Assembly: GCA_045615345.1 (NCBI GenBank) | Contig: JAZLER010000016.1 | Location: 22,873-86,872 of the forward strand | Reading direction: 5' to 3' | DNA length: 64,000 bases | Source: Fumia sp045615345 | GTDB taxonomy: Bacteria; Bacillota; Clostridia; Oscillospirales; Ruminococcaceae | Shown: positions 32,106-41,265 of the stretch, piece by piece | How positions within the stretch are numbered: the first letter of the stretch is position 1 | Layout: the number at the start of each line of letters is the position of its first letter | Position numbers and translations under genes: made by a program | The notes under the pieces: model-generated | Told to the model about the DNA's origin: nothing | The model's input: only the letters and a program-made list of their open reading frames with translations | The model's database searches: none

Positions 32106-34086
32106 TTTTTCGCAACACCTTTATTCCAAAACCTTCAAGTGAAATTTTGTCTTTGTAAATTTCGTCTGTTTCGACATCCTTAAATTCGCCTTTAAGGGAA
32201 ACTTCCGCGGGGTTTTCAAGGTAGTTCTCAACAAAGATAAAATCTTCCCTTGTATGTAAAGTAACACCTTTTGGCAAATCATAAGAAGTAATATTATGCT
32301 CTTTTATGAGGCTTTCGTAAAAGTCATTTAAAAGTTCACCTGTGTCCCTGCAACCGATATAGTAGGCTTTACCATTTTTATAGTTATTTTTAAGTACTGC
32401 TGGAGTGCCTTTATAAAAATCTCTTCCGTAAACGCCAAGAGTTTGTGCCGTAGTGGGAGTGATAAGCTCACACAAATCAACCACTTCGTAAGCTTTGTTG
32501 TTCATCACAACAGAGTTACGGTCAACATCGTAAAGTGCATCAATTTCATCGGCAGTAAGTCCGAAAACATCCTTTAATTCGTTGCCGGGGAAACCACCAA
32601 GATAACACAAGTCACTACCGTTCACATAGCCAGTGGCGTAAGTTCCAACAACAGTGCCTCCGTTTGCAACATACTCTTCAACCTTTTTGATTTCTTCCTC
32701 GGTCATAAGATAAAGCATCGGCAAAACCAATACTTTGTATTTACTCAAGTCCTGATTAAGCCCGATAACATCGACATTCACACCGCGTTTCCAGAACTCT
32801 TTATAGTGGTTTATGCAGGTGCGTTTGTACTTCTTGTCGATGTTGCTCATACCGTTTGCAACATCAATAGCCCAGCGGTTTTTAAACTCATAAACCACTG
32901 CCACTTCGGACTCGGTTTTTGTACCGACAACACCTTTAAGCTTTTCGAGTGCGATACCGACATCGGTTACATCGCGAAATACCCTTGTGTCATCTCTGCC
33001 GTTATGGTCGACAACGGCACCGTGGAATTTTTCCTCGCCACCTCTGCCCTTGCGCCACTGGAAATAGAGCACACTGTCACTGCCGTGAGCGACCGCCTGC
33101 AAAGATGAAAGCTTGTGCATATTCGGGCGCTTAAGCTTGTTTATGGGAAGCCAGTTTGTGTTGCTCGGTGTACTTTCCATAAGGTAGAAAGGCTGCATCT
33201 TAAGACACCTGTGCAAATCGTGTGCAAAGGCGATTGAGTAAGCTTCCAAATCGTTTCCTCTGTCACTGTGCCAGCTGGGGTAAGAGTCCCAGGAAATCAC
33301 ATCGACAAAGTCCTTCATATAGTGGTAATTAAGTCGCTGATACGGGCCCATAAAGTTTGCAGTGACAGGGACATCGGGAGTAACCGCCTTGACAGCAGAA
33401 ATTTCCTCTTTCATAAACTTGGTTGTCTGGTAGGTTACAAACTCTTTCCAGTCAAGGAAAAGCCCCGGCATAACGCCGTCACCCTCGCCCAAATCAAAAG
33501 GCGAATGAATCTGCTCAAAATCGGTAACAGTGTGACTCCAAAAGCCTGACCACCACGCGTGGTTAAGCTTACTTAAATCGTTATTATATTTCTTTCTCAA
33601 ATAATCCCTGAAAGCTTTCTGACAAAGCTCACAATGGCATTCCCCGCCAAGCTCGTTTGAGATATGCCACATAATGATTTTGTCCTTATAACGCTCGGCT
33701 AAAAGGGTGTTTATCTTTTTAACCTTTTCCCTGTAGACAGGGGAAGTATAGCAATGGTTATGGCGCCTTTGATAATACATTCGCTGTCCGTTTTTCATAA
33801 CCCTTAAAACCTCGGGGTACTTCTCGGAAAGCCAGCGTGGTCTTGCACCACTGGGAGTTGCCAGAATAATATCGATACCATTCTCTCTTAAATCATCAAT
33901 GATTTTATCAAGGTATTCAAAGTTATATTTACCTTCCTCAGGTTCTAAAAACGCCCAGGAGAAAATGCCAAGTGTCATGGTATTGCAATGGGATTTTTTC
34001 ATCATACGGATATCTTCTTTTAAAATTTCAGGGTAACTAAGCCACTGCTCGGGGTTATAGTCCCCACCATGAAGCATATTCTGCAT
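32098..34086 (-). CDS. GH42 beta-galactosidase
   Basis: A 662-residue cytoplasmic glycosidase that removes beta-galactose (some relatives take alpha-L-arabinose). N-terminal HGGDYNPEQW is the GH42 start; the acid/base is Glu145 in HISNELGG; the zinc cysteines are Cys112, Cys150, Cys152 and Cys155 (HCELC cluster); the nucleophile is in YLMESTPSNTNW near residue 305. The trimerisation domain (about 390-590) and C-terminal beta domain follow. No signal peptide. It is the first gene after the AraC regulator (4-base gap) and overlaps the deformylase-like gene. The AraC gene is very probably its regulator and is transcribed with it. Confidence 0.93.
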   Translation of the reverse strand: MQNMLHGGDYNPEQWLSYPEILKEDIRMMKKSHCNTMTLGIFSWAFLEPEEGKYNFEYLDKIIDDLRENGIDIILATPSGARPRWLSEKYPEVLRVMKNGQRMYYQRRHNHCYTSPVYREKVKKINTLLAERYKDKIIMWHISNELGGECHCELCQKAFRDYLRKKYNNDLSKLNHAWWSGFWSHTVTDFEQIHSPFDLGEGDGVMPGLFLDWKEFVTYQTTKFMKEEISAVKAVTPDVPVTANFMGPYQRLNYHYMKDFVDVISWDSYPSWHSDRGNDLEAYSIAFAHDLHRCLKMQPFYLMESTPSNTNWLPINKLKRPNMHKLSSLQAVAHGSDSVLYFQWRKGRGGEEKFHGAVVDHNGRDDTRVFRDVTDVGIALEKLKGVVGTKTESEVAVVYEFKNRWAIDVANGMSNIDKKYKRTCINHYKEFWKRGVNVDVIGLNQDLSKYKVLVLPMLYLMTEEEIKKVEEYVANGGTVVGTYATGYVNGSDLCYLGGFPGNELKDVFGLTADEIDALYDVDRNSVVMNNKAYEVVDLCELITPTTAQTLGVYGRDFYKGTPAVLKNNYKNGKAYYIGCRDTGELLNDFYESLIKEHNITSYDLPKGVTLHTREDFIFVENYLENPAEVSLKGEFKDVETDEIYKDKISLEGFGIKVLRKNG

Positions 34087-34090
34087 ATTT

Positions 34091-34864
34091 TTATTCTCCT
34101 TTTATATAATTTTTGGGCGATACACCCGTCAATTTCTTAAAAACATTTGAAAAATAGTAAACATTTTCAAATCCGCACATCACAGCCACCTCTGAAACAG
34201 TAAATTTACTCGTCTGCAACAATTCCTTTGCACGATTGACCCTCAGTAAAGTTATGTATTTCACAGGCGGATAACCATATTTTGAAATAAAAAGCTTTTT
34301 AAAATACGAGTAAGATAGTCCCGAAAGCTTTAAAAGTTTATCGTAATCAAAATCCTTTTTGAAATAGTTTTCGGCTATGTATTCCTCCACTCCCGAAAGT
34401 CGGTTAGTTTTAGGACGGTACTCACTCTGGTTACGATAAACAAGCTCTAAAATACTGTAAAAATACTGCATCGACTTATAGTAGTACCCATCGCGTTTTC
34501 CAACCCAGGTTTTATGGATTTTCTCATAAAGATTTTTAAAGTTCTCATTATCGTGGGAAATTTTCACAGCCTCTTCGGGAAGGGGATAGTTACTGTAAAA
34601 ATAGATATTAAAAAGTGCAAAATCCTCTTTTACATCCACTGTATATTCATTGTTGTCAAGACCTTTTGGTAAAAAAAGCATATCCCCTGCCGTCATATGG
34701 ATAACCTTTCCGTTAAAGCTGATTTTTGTATCTCCTTTTATGTAATACATCAGCTCATAAGTCGGCAGACAACCGGGGTATTTAAACTGTTTCTGGGATT
34801 TCGTTTCATAGTAAACCACATTACTTATTACTGAAATACCGAGCTCTTCACCTAATAACAGCAT
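34091..34864 (-). CDS. AraC-family transcriptional regulator
   Basis: A 257-residue regulator with N-terminal cupin sensor (YELMYYIKGDTKISFNG, then MTAGDMLFLPKG) and C-terminal AraC domain (about 155-257) with FDYDKLLKLSGLSYSYFKKLF, RVNRAKELL and the signature CGFENVYYFSNVFKKLTGVSPKNY in outline. The start at 34864 is set by AAGGGGGAA upstream; an in-frame extension to 34966 lacks a ribosome site. It precedes the GH42 gene on the same strand and is divergent from the GH5-like gene at 35007, so it probably controls both. Confidence 0.9.
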   Translation of the reverse strand: MLLLGEELGISVISNVVYYETKSQKQFKYPGCLPTYELMYYIKGDTKISFNGKVIHMTAGDMLFLPKGLDNNEYTVDVKEDFALFNIYFYSNYPLPEEAVKISHDNENFKNLYEKIHKTWVGKRDGYYYKSMQYFYSILELVYRNQSEYRPKTNRLSGVEEYIAENYFKKDFDYDKLLKLSGLSYSYFKKLFISKYGYPPVKYITLLRVNRAKELLQTSKFTVSEVAVMCGFENVYYFSNVFKKLTGVSPKNYIKGE

Positions 34865-34955
34865 AAATCTTCCCCCTTTTTTTAGCATTGTAACACAATA
34901 CAAAAAATTATTCAATATAAAAAGCTGAAAATTATAAAAAAAGTCATTTTGTTTA

Positions 34956-34984
34956 TTTACAATCAAAAGCCCTGTTGCTAAAAT
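34956..34984 (+). promoter_or_regulatory. sigma-A promoter of the GH5-like operon
   Basis: TTTACA, 17 bases and TAAAAT. The 13-mer TTTACAATCAAAA covering the minus-35 box is repeated exactly in the promoter at 38452, so both may answer to one regulator. Confidence 0.6.
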
Positions 34985-35006
34985 GTAGAAAAAGGAGGTT
35001 TATTTT

Positions 35007-36845
35007 ATGAATTTTATGTTAGGTTGTAATTACTGGGCATCAAACGCCGGTATAGAAATGTGGAGCAATTTTGATATAAACGCTATAAAAAAGGATATTA
35101 AGCTCCTCGCTGAGCATGGTGCCACAATGCTGAGAGTTTTTCCCTTGTGGTCGGATTTTCAACCTGTTCACCATGTCTGGACTGCCGATACCAAAACCTA
35201 TCTTTTTTCTACTAAGAAAGGTAACCCCGAAGATAACCCTTACTACCTTGACGAAGCTATGCTCCAAAGATTTTCCCTCTTCTTAGATGAATGTGACAAA
35301 TATGGTATAAAGGTAATCGTAGGTCTTATCACAGGATTTATGAGCGGAGGACTTTATGTTCCTCCTGCTTTGTACGGAAAAAGCATCATAACCGACAGTA
35401 TGGCGCTTTATTTAGAACAACTCTTTATAAAAGGCTTTGTCGGACATTTTAAGGACAGAAACACAATATACGGTTGGGACTTAGGCAATGAGTGCAACTG
35501 TATGCCGAGTTCGGAAAACAGAATGGACGCTGTAAACTGGTCTTTCACCATCTCAAACGCAATCCGTGCCGCCGACCCCACAAGACCCGTGATTTCGGGT
35601 ATGCATGGCATAAGACTTCAGGATAAATGGACCATTCAAGATCAGGCAGAATGCACCGATATCCTCACTACACACCCTTATGCTTTGTGGTGCGGTCACA
35701 CCGAAAATGACGAAATGCTTTCTTTCAGAACCACTATGCACCCGACAGCTCAGGCAAAATTCTTCTCCGAAATCGGAAAAAAACCTTGCCTTACAGAAGA
35801 ATTCGGCTCACTCGGACCTATGATGTGCAGTGACGAAGCTGCTGCCGATCTTTTTAGAATCAATGCGCTCTCCCTCTGGGCTAACGGCTCACCCGGACTT
35901 TTGTGGTGGTGTGCTTCCGACCAGACCGAGCTTACTACTTTCCCTTACACACACATCGCACTCGAGCAGGAGCTTGGAATGATTGATGTAAATCACAACC
36001 CCAAACCCGTACTTTGCGAGATGAAAAAATTCTCCGAAAACATCGATTTTGATTTGCCGAAAGCAAAAACTCAGGCAGTCTGCATCCTCACAAGGGACCA
36101 GGACCAGTGGGGTGTCGGATATATGGCACACATCCTCTCCCGTCAGGCAGGATTTAATATCGAGTTTGCTTACGGTGACAACGAAATCCCTGATTCAAAG
36201 CTTTACCTTATGCCCTCTGTCAGTGGGTACAATGTTATCCCGAAAGTAAGATACAACGAATTAAAACAGAAAGTTTATGACGGTGCTGACCTTTATATCT
36301 CAATGGATTCAGGGATTTTCATTGATTTTGAAAAGCTTACAGGCCTCCGTGTCAAAAATTCCTTTGAATATCCCGAAACTGTTTCTGCTACTTTCAGCGA
36401 CACCCTTACTTTCAATAAAACAAAAACTTTTATTATGGAACCCACTACTGCCGAAGTTTTATGTTATGATAACAATAACAACCCTCTTATTTCGGTAAAC
36501 CGTTACGGAAAAGGCCGTGTATTTTTTGTGAATGCTCCCGTTGAAAAAACAATTATGAATATGCATAATGCCTTTGACAAAAAATATCACGAAATTTACG
36601 ATATCGTCTTCAAAGATTATGTAAACAATATGCCCGTTTCGGTTAAAGGTGAAAATCTTATAAAAACTTTCCACCCCGAAGAAAACGGCGGCTACATAGT
36701 TATCATAAACCACGACAACTACGAAAAGAATATCGAAATTGATTTCAATGAAGGCGTTTCCCTTAACAAAGTTTGCTACGGAAATACTGATAAAATCGCA
36801 CCTTTTGATGCAACTGTAATTAAAGTTGACAGCACTAAGAAATAA
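35007..36845 (+). CDS. GH5-like glycoside hydrolase (cellulase/mannanase superfamily)
   Basis: A 612-residue protein. Residues 1 to about 340 form a clan A TIM barrel with GATMLRVFPLW, the acid/base Glu162 in WDLGNECN, and the nucleophile Glu265 in CLTEEFGSLG, as in GH5 and GH2-type barrels. Residues about 350-500 look like a glutamine-amidotransferase-like domain of beta-galactosidases (IEFAYGDNEIPDSKLYLMPS, then KVYDGADLYISMDSG in outline), followed by a small beta domain. No signal peptide, so it acts on imported oligosaccharides. AAAGGAGG at 34991-34998 sets the start. It is followed by the lyxose isomerase family gene after 39 bases. Confidence 0.8.
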   Translation: MNFMLGCNYWASNAGIEMWSNFDINAIKKDIKLLAEHGATMLRVFPLWSDFQPVHHVWTADTKTYLFSTKKGNPEDNPYYLDEAMLQRFSLFLDECDKYGIKVIVGLITGFMSGGLYVPPALYGKSIITDSMALYLEQLFIKGFVGHFKDRNTIYGWDLGNECNCMPSSENRMDAVNWSFTISNAIRAADPTRPVISGMHGIRLQDKWTIQDQAECTDILTTHPYALWCGHTENDEMLSFRTTMHPTAQAKFFSEIGKKPCLTEEFGSLGPMMCSDEAAADLFRINALSLWANGSPGLLWWCASDQTELTTFPYTHIALEQELGMIDVNHNPKPVLCEMKKFSENIDFDLPKAKTQAVCILTRDQDQWGVGYMAHILSRQAGFNIEFAYGDNEIPDSKLYLMPSVSGYNVIPKVRYNELKQKVYDGADLYISMDSGIFIDFEKLTGLRVKNSFEYPETVSATFSDTLTFNKTKTFIMEPTTAEVLCYDNNNNPLISVNRYGKGRVFFVNAPVEKTIMNMHNAFDKKYHEIYDIVFKDYVNNMPVSVKGENLIKTFHPEENGGYIVIINHDNYEKNIEIDFNEGVSLNKVCYGNTDKIAPFDATVIKVDSTKK

Positions 36846-36884
36846 TTATAAAATATAAATACATAATAAGAAGGAGAAATAGTT

Positions 36885-37430
36885 ATGCTTAACAAAAAAG
36901 ATTATGATTTTTTCAGCAATGAAGCTAAAAAATATTTAGAAAAAGCGGGTATTGTAATTACCCCCGAGGAAGCAAGTCGCATCGAGGTTGTTGAATACGA
37001 GCTCGGCTGTATTGAAAAAATCGGCCTTGAGCTTGTAGTTTATGTAAACACCGAGCGTTGCTGTGCAAAGGAACTTGTTTTACTCCCCGGTCAGACCTGT
37101 CCCGAGCATCGCCACCCCGAAATCAACGGCGAAGAAGGTAAGGAAGAAACCTTCCGTTGCAGATATGGTAAGGTTTACCTTTATGTCGAGGGCGAAGGCA
37201 CAGACGATATCAAAGCAAAGCTCCCAGAAGGCAATGAACAGTACTTTACCTGCCGTAAAGAAATCATCTTAAATCCCGGTGAACAGTATACAATTATGCC
37301 CAACACATTCCATTGGTTCCAGGCAGGTGAAGACGGTGCAGTAGTTTCCGAATTCTCCACAAAAAGCCGTGACGAATTCGATATCTACACAGACCCCCGT
37401 ATCGATGCTGCTTGTGACAGAACACTATAG
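36885..37430 (+). CDS. D-lyxose ketol-isomerase family cupin
   Basis: A 181-residue cupin of the D-lyxose isomerase family, interconverting D-lyxose and D-xylulose or D-mannose and D-fructose. Metal ligands are His75 and His77 in CPEHRHP, Glu88 in EETFRC and His143 in NTFHWF. Size is somewhat below the 225-residue proteobacterial enzymes but equals other Firmicute versions. Followed 24 bases later by a PfkB fructokinase-like gene, the pair gives a logical route from mannose through fructose to fructose-phosphate, in line with a mannan- or mannoside-acting GH5 upstream. That route is inference. Confidence 0.85.
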   Translation: MLNKKDYDFFSNEAKKYLEKAGIVITPEEASRIEVVEYELGCIEKIGLELVVYVNTERCCAKELVLLPGQTCPEHRHPEINGEEGKEETFRCRYGKVYLYVEGEGTDDIKAKLPEGNEQYFTCRKEIILNPGEQYTIMPNTFHWFQAGEDGAVVSEFSTKSRDEFDIYTDPRIDAACDRTL

Positions 37431-37454
37431 GCGGAACCGACAAAGGAGCGAATT

Positions 37455-38390
37455 ATGTTTGATGTAGTTGCTTTAGGTGAAATTCTTATTGATATGACCT
37501 ATGCAGGCAAAAGTGAAAATGGTGCTACCCTTTTTGAGCAAAATCCCGGTGGTGCCCCTGCAAATGTTCTCACTGCCGTTCAACGCCTTGGTGGTAAAAC
37601 CGCCATGATAGGCAAAATCGGTGACGATATGCACGGTGAGTTTTTAAGGCAAACTGTTGAAAAAGGAGGTATTGATTCCAAAAACCTCATTACCGACAGT
37701 TCTGTTTTTACAACTTTAGCATTTGTAAACTTGGACGAAAACGGCAACCGCAGTTTTTCTTTCGCAAGAAAACCGGGTGCTGATACTTGTTTAAAGCCCG
37801 AAGAAGTGGATTTGTCTTTGCTTGAAAACACAAAGATTTTCCATTTCGGTTCCCTTTCTTTAACGGACGAGCCTGCAAAAAGTGCTACATTTTTTGCTCT
37901 TGAGAAAGCAAAGGAAATGGGAAAAATCATTTCCTATGACCCTAACTACCGTGCCCCGTTGTGGGAAAACAAAGAAAAAGCAGTTTTCGGTATGCGCTCT
38001 GTTTTGGATTACATTGATATTATCAAAATTTCCGATGAGGAAACAGAACTTTTAACAGGTTTTAAAGAAGTTGAAAAAGCCTCAGAGGAGCTTTTAAACC
38101 GCGGAATAAAAATCGTCATTGTCACAATGGGTAAAGATGGCGCACACATAAGAACAAAAGATGGTTTTGTCACCTCAGCTGCCCTCCCCGTAAAGGCTGT
38201 TGACACAACGGGTGCCGGCGACTCCTTTATGGGCGGATTTTTGTATCGTATTTCAGGCTCTGAAAAATCAATTGATGAGCTTTCCCTCACCGATATCAAA
38301 GACTTTGCAGATTTTGCAAACAAGGTATCAGGCTACTGTGTGCAAAGACGAGGTGCCATAAACGCCATGCCCCACTTAAACGAAATATAA
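37455..38390 (+). CDS. PfkB-family carbohydrate kinase, fructokinase-like
   Basis: A 311-residue ribokinase-family sugar kinase. Signature 1 is NPGGAPANVLTAVQRLGG near residue 35, and signature 2 DTTGAGDSFMGGFL holds the catalytic base Asp256. Closest in layout to fructokinases. AAGGAGCG precedes the ATG. It ends in a terminator, so the operon GH5, lyxose isomerase, PfkB is a unit separate from the following FGGY operon. Likely product: a ketose 6-phosphate. Confidence 0.9.
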   Translation: MFDVVALGEILIDMTYAGKSENGATLFEQNPGGAPANVLTAVQRLGGKTAMIGKIGDDMHGEFLRQTVEKGGIDSKNLITDSSVFTTLAFVNLDENGNRSFSFARKPGADTCLKPEEVDLSLLENTKIFHFGSLSLTDEPAKSATFFALEKAKEMGKIISYDPNYRAPLWENKEKAVFGMRSVLDYIDIIKISDEETELLTGFKEVEKASEELLNRGIKIVIVTMGKDGAHIRTKDGFVTSAALPVKAVDTTGAGDSFMGGFLYRISGSEKSIDELSLTDIKDFADFANKVSGYCVQRRGAINAMPHLNEI

Positions 38391-38412
38391 GACGGAGTTT
38401 TCTCCGTCTTTT
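38390..38412 (+). terminator. intrinsic terminator
   Basis: AGACGGAG and CTCCGTCT pair around TTTT, followed by TTTTTT, directly at the stop of the PfkB gene. Confidence 0.9.
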
Positions 38413-38451
38413 TTCTTTGCAATTTTCGAAAAAGTTTCGTTAATTTGGTAG

Positions 38452-38480
38452 TTTACAATCAAAAAAAATTGAAGTATATT
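38452..38480 (+). promoter_or_regulatory. sigma-A promoter of the second FGGY operon
   Basis: TTTACA, 17 bases and TATATT. Shares the 13-mer TTTACAATCAAAA with the promoter at 34956. Confidence 0.6.
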
Positions 38481-38500
38481 TAATAATGAGAGGTGATTTT

Positions 38501-39892
38501 ATGAATTTAATGGGTATTGATGTTGGAACAACCTCGATAAAGACGGCTGTTTTCAACGAAAAATTTGAAACCATTTACTCAAATAACATAGACTACACGC
38601 TTAACTCCCACGGCAATATTGTAGAATGCGAGCCCAATAAATACTGGAATCTCATAGAAGCAGAGCTTGAAAACCTCAAGGTTCCGGTTTCAGCCCTTGC
38701 TATCGACACCCAGTGCGAAACACTGATTTTAACCGATGAACTTGGAAACCCTGTAAGGGATGCTATCGTATGGCTTGATAACCGTGCCGAAAAAGAAGCC
38801 AAAATCATTGAAGAGCATTTCGGAAGAAAACGGGTTTACGAAGTAACAGGTCAACCTGAAATCACTGCCACCTGGCCTGCTTCAAAGCTTTTGTGGGTCA
38901 AAAATAACGAGCCCGATATCTGGGCAAAAACCAAAAAAATATTCTTGCTTGAAGATTATATTCTCTATAAAATGACAGGCAAATTTGTCACCGAAAAAAC
39001 TTTGCAGTCATCGAGCCTTTATTTTAATATAAGGAACGCTGCCTGGTGGGACGAAATGCTTGAGTTTATCGGAGTAAGCCGTAATATGCTCCCAGAACTT
39101 CTTGAAAGCGGAGTGTATGTCGGAGATTACAACGGCATTAAGGTTGTAACAGGCGCTATGGACCAGGTTAGCGGTGCCATCGGTGCGGGGGTTATCAGTG
39201 ACGGGATTGTCAGCGAAATGACAGGTACCACAATGGTTATCTTCAGCAAGGTTGATAAAATCCCCGACTATGATGAAAACAGTATTGTACCCTGCCACTA
39301 TAACTATGACGGCAAATACTGTGTTCTCTCCTGGAGTCCTACTGCAGGAATGAGCCTTAAATGGTTTAAAAATATCCTTTGTGAGAACTTTTCCTTCAAG
39401 GATTTAGATGTCCTTGCAAATGAAGTTCCTCCCGGGTGTGACGGACTAACCTTCCTTCCCTACCTTTGCGGTTCGACAATGCCGAAATACAACCCAAAAG
39501 CAAAAGGAAGCTTTACAGGTCTTACCACCGAGCACACGAGAGGACATTTTGCACGAAGCATTATGGAAGCTTTATCCTACACTTTAAAAAGCAACTTTGA
39601 TTATCTTAACCTTGATGTTTCCGAAATCAGGGCGATGGGCGGAGGCGCCAACAGCGACTTATGGTGCCAGATGAAGGCAGATATCACAGGCAAAACCCTT
39701 ATGACACTCAAAAACAAAGAAACCGCTTGTCTTGGTGCAGCAATCCTTGCAGGTGTCGGAACAGGTGCTATTGAAAGTGTCGAAAAAGCATGTGAGCACA
39801 TTGAAGCTGATAAAATTTTCAAGCCCCGTAATGTTGATTATAAAAAAGGCTATGAAAACTTTTTAAACGCAGATAAAATATTAAATGTATAG
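38501..39892 (+). CDS. FGGY-family carbohydrate kinase
   Basis: A 463-residue kinase of the same family as the gene at 20, with GIDVGTTSIKTAVF at the N-terminus, the catalytic base Asp221 in GAMDQVSGAIG and the C-terminal MGGGANSDLWCQMKADITG segment. ATG 38501 follows GAGGTG; the in-frame ATG at 38486 precedes that site. It is the first gene of an operon with a fucose-isomerase-like enzyme, a ceramidase-like hydrolase and an MFS carrier. The isomerase partner suggests a ketose substrate such as fuculose, xylulose or ribulose. A kinase plus ceramidase-like pair also occurs in the first operon. Confidence 0.9.
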   Translation: MNLMGIDVGTTSIKTAVFNEKFETIYSNNIDYTLNSHGNIVECEPNKYWNLIEAELENLKVPVSALAIDTQCETLILTDELGNPVRDAIVWLDNRAEKEAKIIEEHFGRKRVYEVTGQPEITATWPASKLLWVKNNEPDIWAKTKKIFLLEDYILYKMTGKFVTEKTLQSSSLYFNIRNAAWWDEMLEFIGVSRNMLPELLESGVYVGDYNGIKVVTGAMDQVSGAIGAGVISDGIVSEMTGTTMVIFSKVDKIPDYDENSIVPCHYNYDGKYCVLSWSPTAGMSLKWFKNILCENFSFKDLDVLANEVPPGCDGLTFLPYLCGSTMPKYNPKAKGSFTGLTTEHTRGHFARSIMEALSYTLKSNFDYLNLDVSEIRAMGGGANSDLWCQMKADITGKTLMTLKNKETACLGAAILAGVGTGAIESVEKACEHIEADKIFKPRNVDYKKGYENFLNADKILNV

Positions 39893-39904
39893 GAGAAGAT
39901 ATTT

Positions 39905-41254
39905 ATGACAAAAGCAGCATTTGTAGGATTTGGTGAAGTCAATACACCAAAAGAACTCATTGTTAAAAAGTGTGCAGATGCACTCAAAGCCCTCGAAAAC
40001 GAAGGTGTTGAGTGTGTAAGCGTTTTCCCCGTGACAGACGATTACGAGGAAAAAGATGTAAATATGGCAATTGAAGCCCTTAAAGGCAAGGAATTTGATT
40101 ACCTTGTAGTTTGTATTGCAGGCTGGATTCCCACCCACGCAGTTGTAAAGGTTACAGAACATTTCCGCCACAAACCCATGGTACTCTGGGGACTTTGCGG
40201 TTGGATGGAAGACGGCAGAATTGTAACAACTGCTGACCAGGCAGGTACTACTGCAATAAGAAAAACTTTCTATGATTTAGGCTATAACTTCAAATATATC
40301 TATGATATCATAGGACTTCCCACAAATTCCAGAAAGGTTGCACAGTTTGGAAAAGCTGCAGCTGCAGCCACAAAACTCCGCCACGCAAAAGCAGGTCATG
40401 CAGGTTACCGTGATATGAACCTTTACGGCACTCAGGTTGATGGTCCTTCCTTAAAGCGAGTTGTAGGTCCTGAAATTGAAACTTTCGAAATGCTCGAAAT
40501 CGAACAGAGATATCAGAAAATCACCGATGCTGAAAAACAGGAAGTTATCGATAAATGCATTTCCAAGTGGAAATTCTTAAAAGAAGCTAAACGCGAAGGT
40601 CTGGAAAAAGCGGCAGGATATTACCTTGCAATCAAGGCTATCTGTGACGAAAGAGGTTATGATGCAATTTCCTTAAAGGATGTTGACGGTATGAAGAAGC
40701 TTTTGGGCTTCCCCCCTGCTCCAATCTTTATGCTTCTTTCCGATGAAGCAAACCTTTGCACAGTTCCCGAAAATGACGGTCTTGGAAGCATTACACAGAT
40801 GATGGTAAAATACGCAACAGGTCAGTGTGCAGCTTACCTTGAATTCTATGAATTCTTTGAACACAGCGTTATCGCAGGTGTTCCCGACTATGTTCCTGCA
40901 GAGATTGTTGACGGCGATGTTCAGGTTATGCCTGCGGCATTCGGTGAACTTTCCGAGGGTATTTTGAATGTAAGCCGTGTAAAGCCCGGTGAACTTACAA
41001 TGTGCCGTCTTACAACAATTGACGGAAAATACTGTATGCATATGGTAAAAGGCAACGGCAAAACTCCTCCCAAGTGGGAAGAAGCAGGCTGGACTCAGCC
41101 TGCACCTCAGCTCCCCGGACTTGAAATCGTGCTTGACGATGTTCCCCACTTTGCAGAAAATGTTATGTGTCAGCACTATATTATTTCCTACGGCGACAAC
41201 ACAGGCGTAATGGAAGATTTGTGTAAGATTTTAGGTATTGAAATTATCAGATAA
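39905..41254 (+). CDS. L-fucose/L-arabinose isomerase-like protein
   Basis: A 449-residue protein of the fucose/arabinose isomerase superfamily. The N-terminal half has alternating strands with VVCIAGWIPTHAVVKV and MVLWGLCGWMEDG, and AGTTAIRKTFYDLG; later HAGYRDMNLYG, then the catalytic region FMLLSDEANLCTVPENDGLG with acidic metal ligands. It is shorter than FucI (about 590 residues) and nearer AraA in size, but does not fully match either, so it may be a clade with another aldose. It lies 12 bases after the FGGY kinase and 11 before the ceramidase-like gene. Confidence 0.8.
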   Translation: MTKAAFVGFGEVNTPKELIVKKCADALKALENEGVECVSVFPVTDDYEEKDVNMAIEALKGKEFDYLVVCIAGWIPTHAVVKVTEHFRHKPMVLWGLCGWMEDGRIVTTADQAGTTAIRKTFYDLGYNFKYIYDIIGLPTNSRKVAQFGKAAAAATKLRHAKAGHAGYRDMNLYGTQVDGPSLKRVVGPEIETFEMLEIEQRYQKITDAEKQEVIDKCISKWKFLKEAKREGLEKAAGYYLAIKAICDERGYDAISLKDVDGMKKLLGFPPAPIFMLLSDEANLCTVPENDGLGSITQMMVKYATGQCAAYLEFYEFFEHSVIAGVPDYVPAEIVDGDVQVMPAAFGELSEGILNVSRVKPGELTMCRLTTIDGKYCMHMVKGNGKTPPKWEEAGWTQPAPQLPGLEIVLDDVPHFAENVMCQHYIISYGDNTGVMEDLCKILGIEIIR

Positions 41255-41265
41255 GGAGTATTTTT

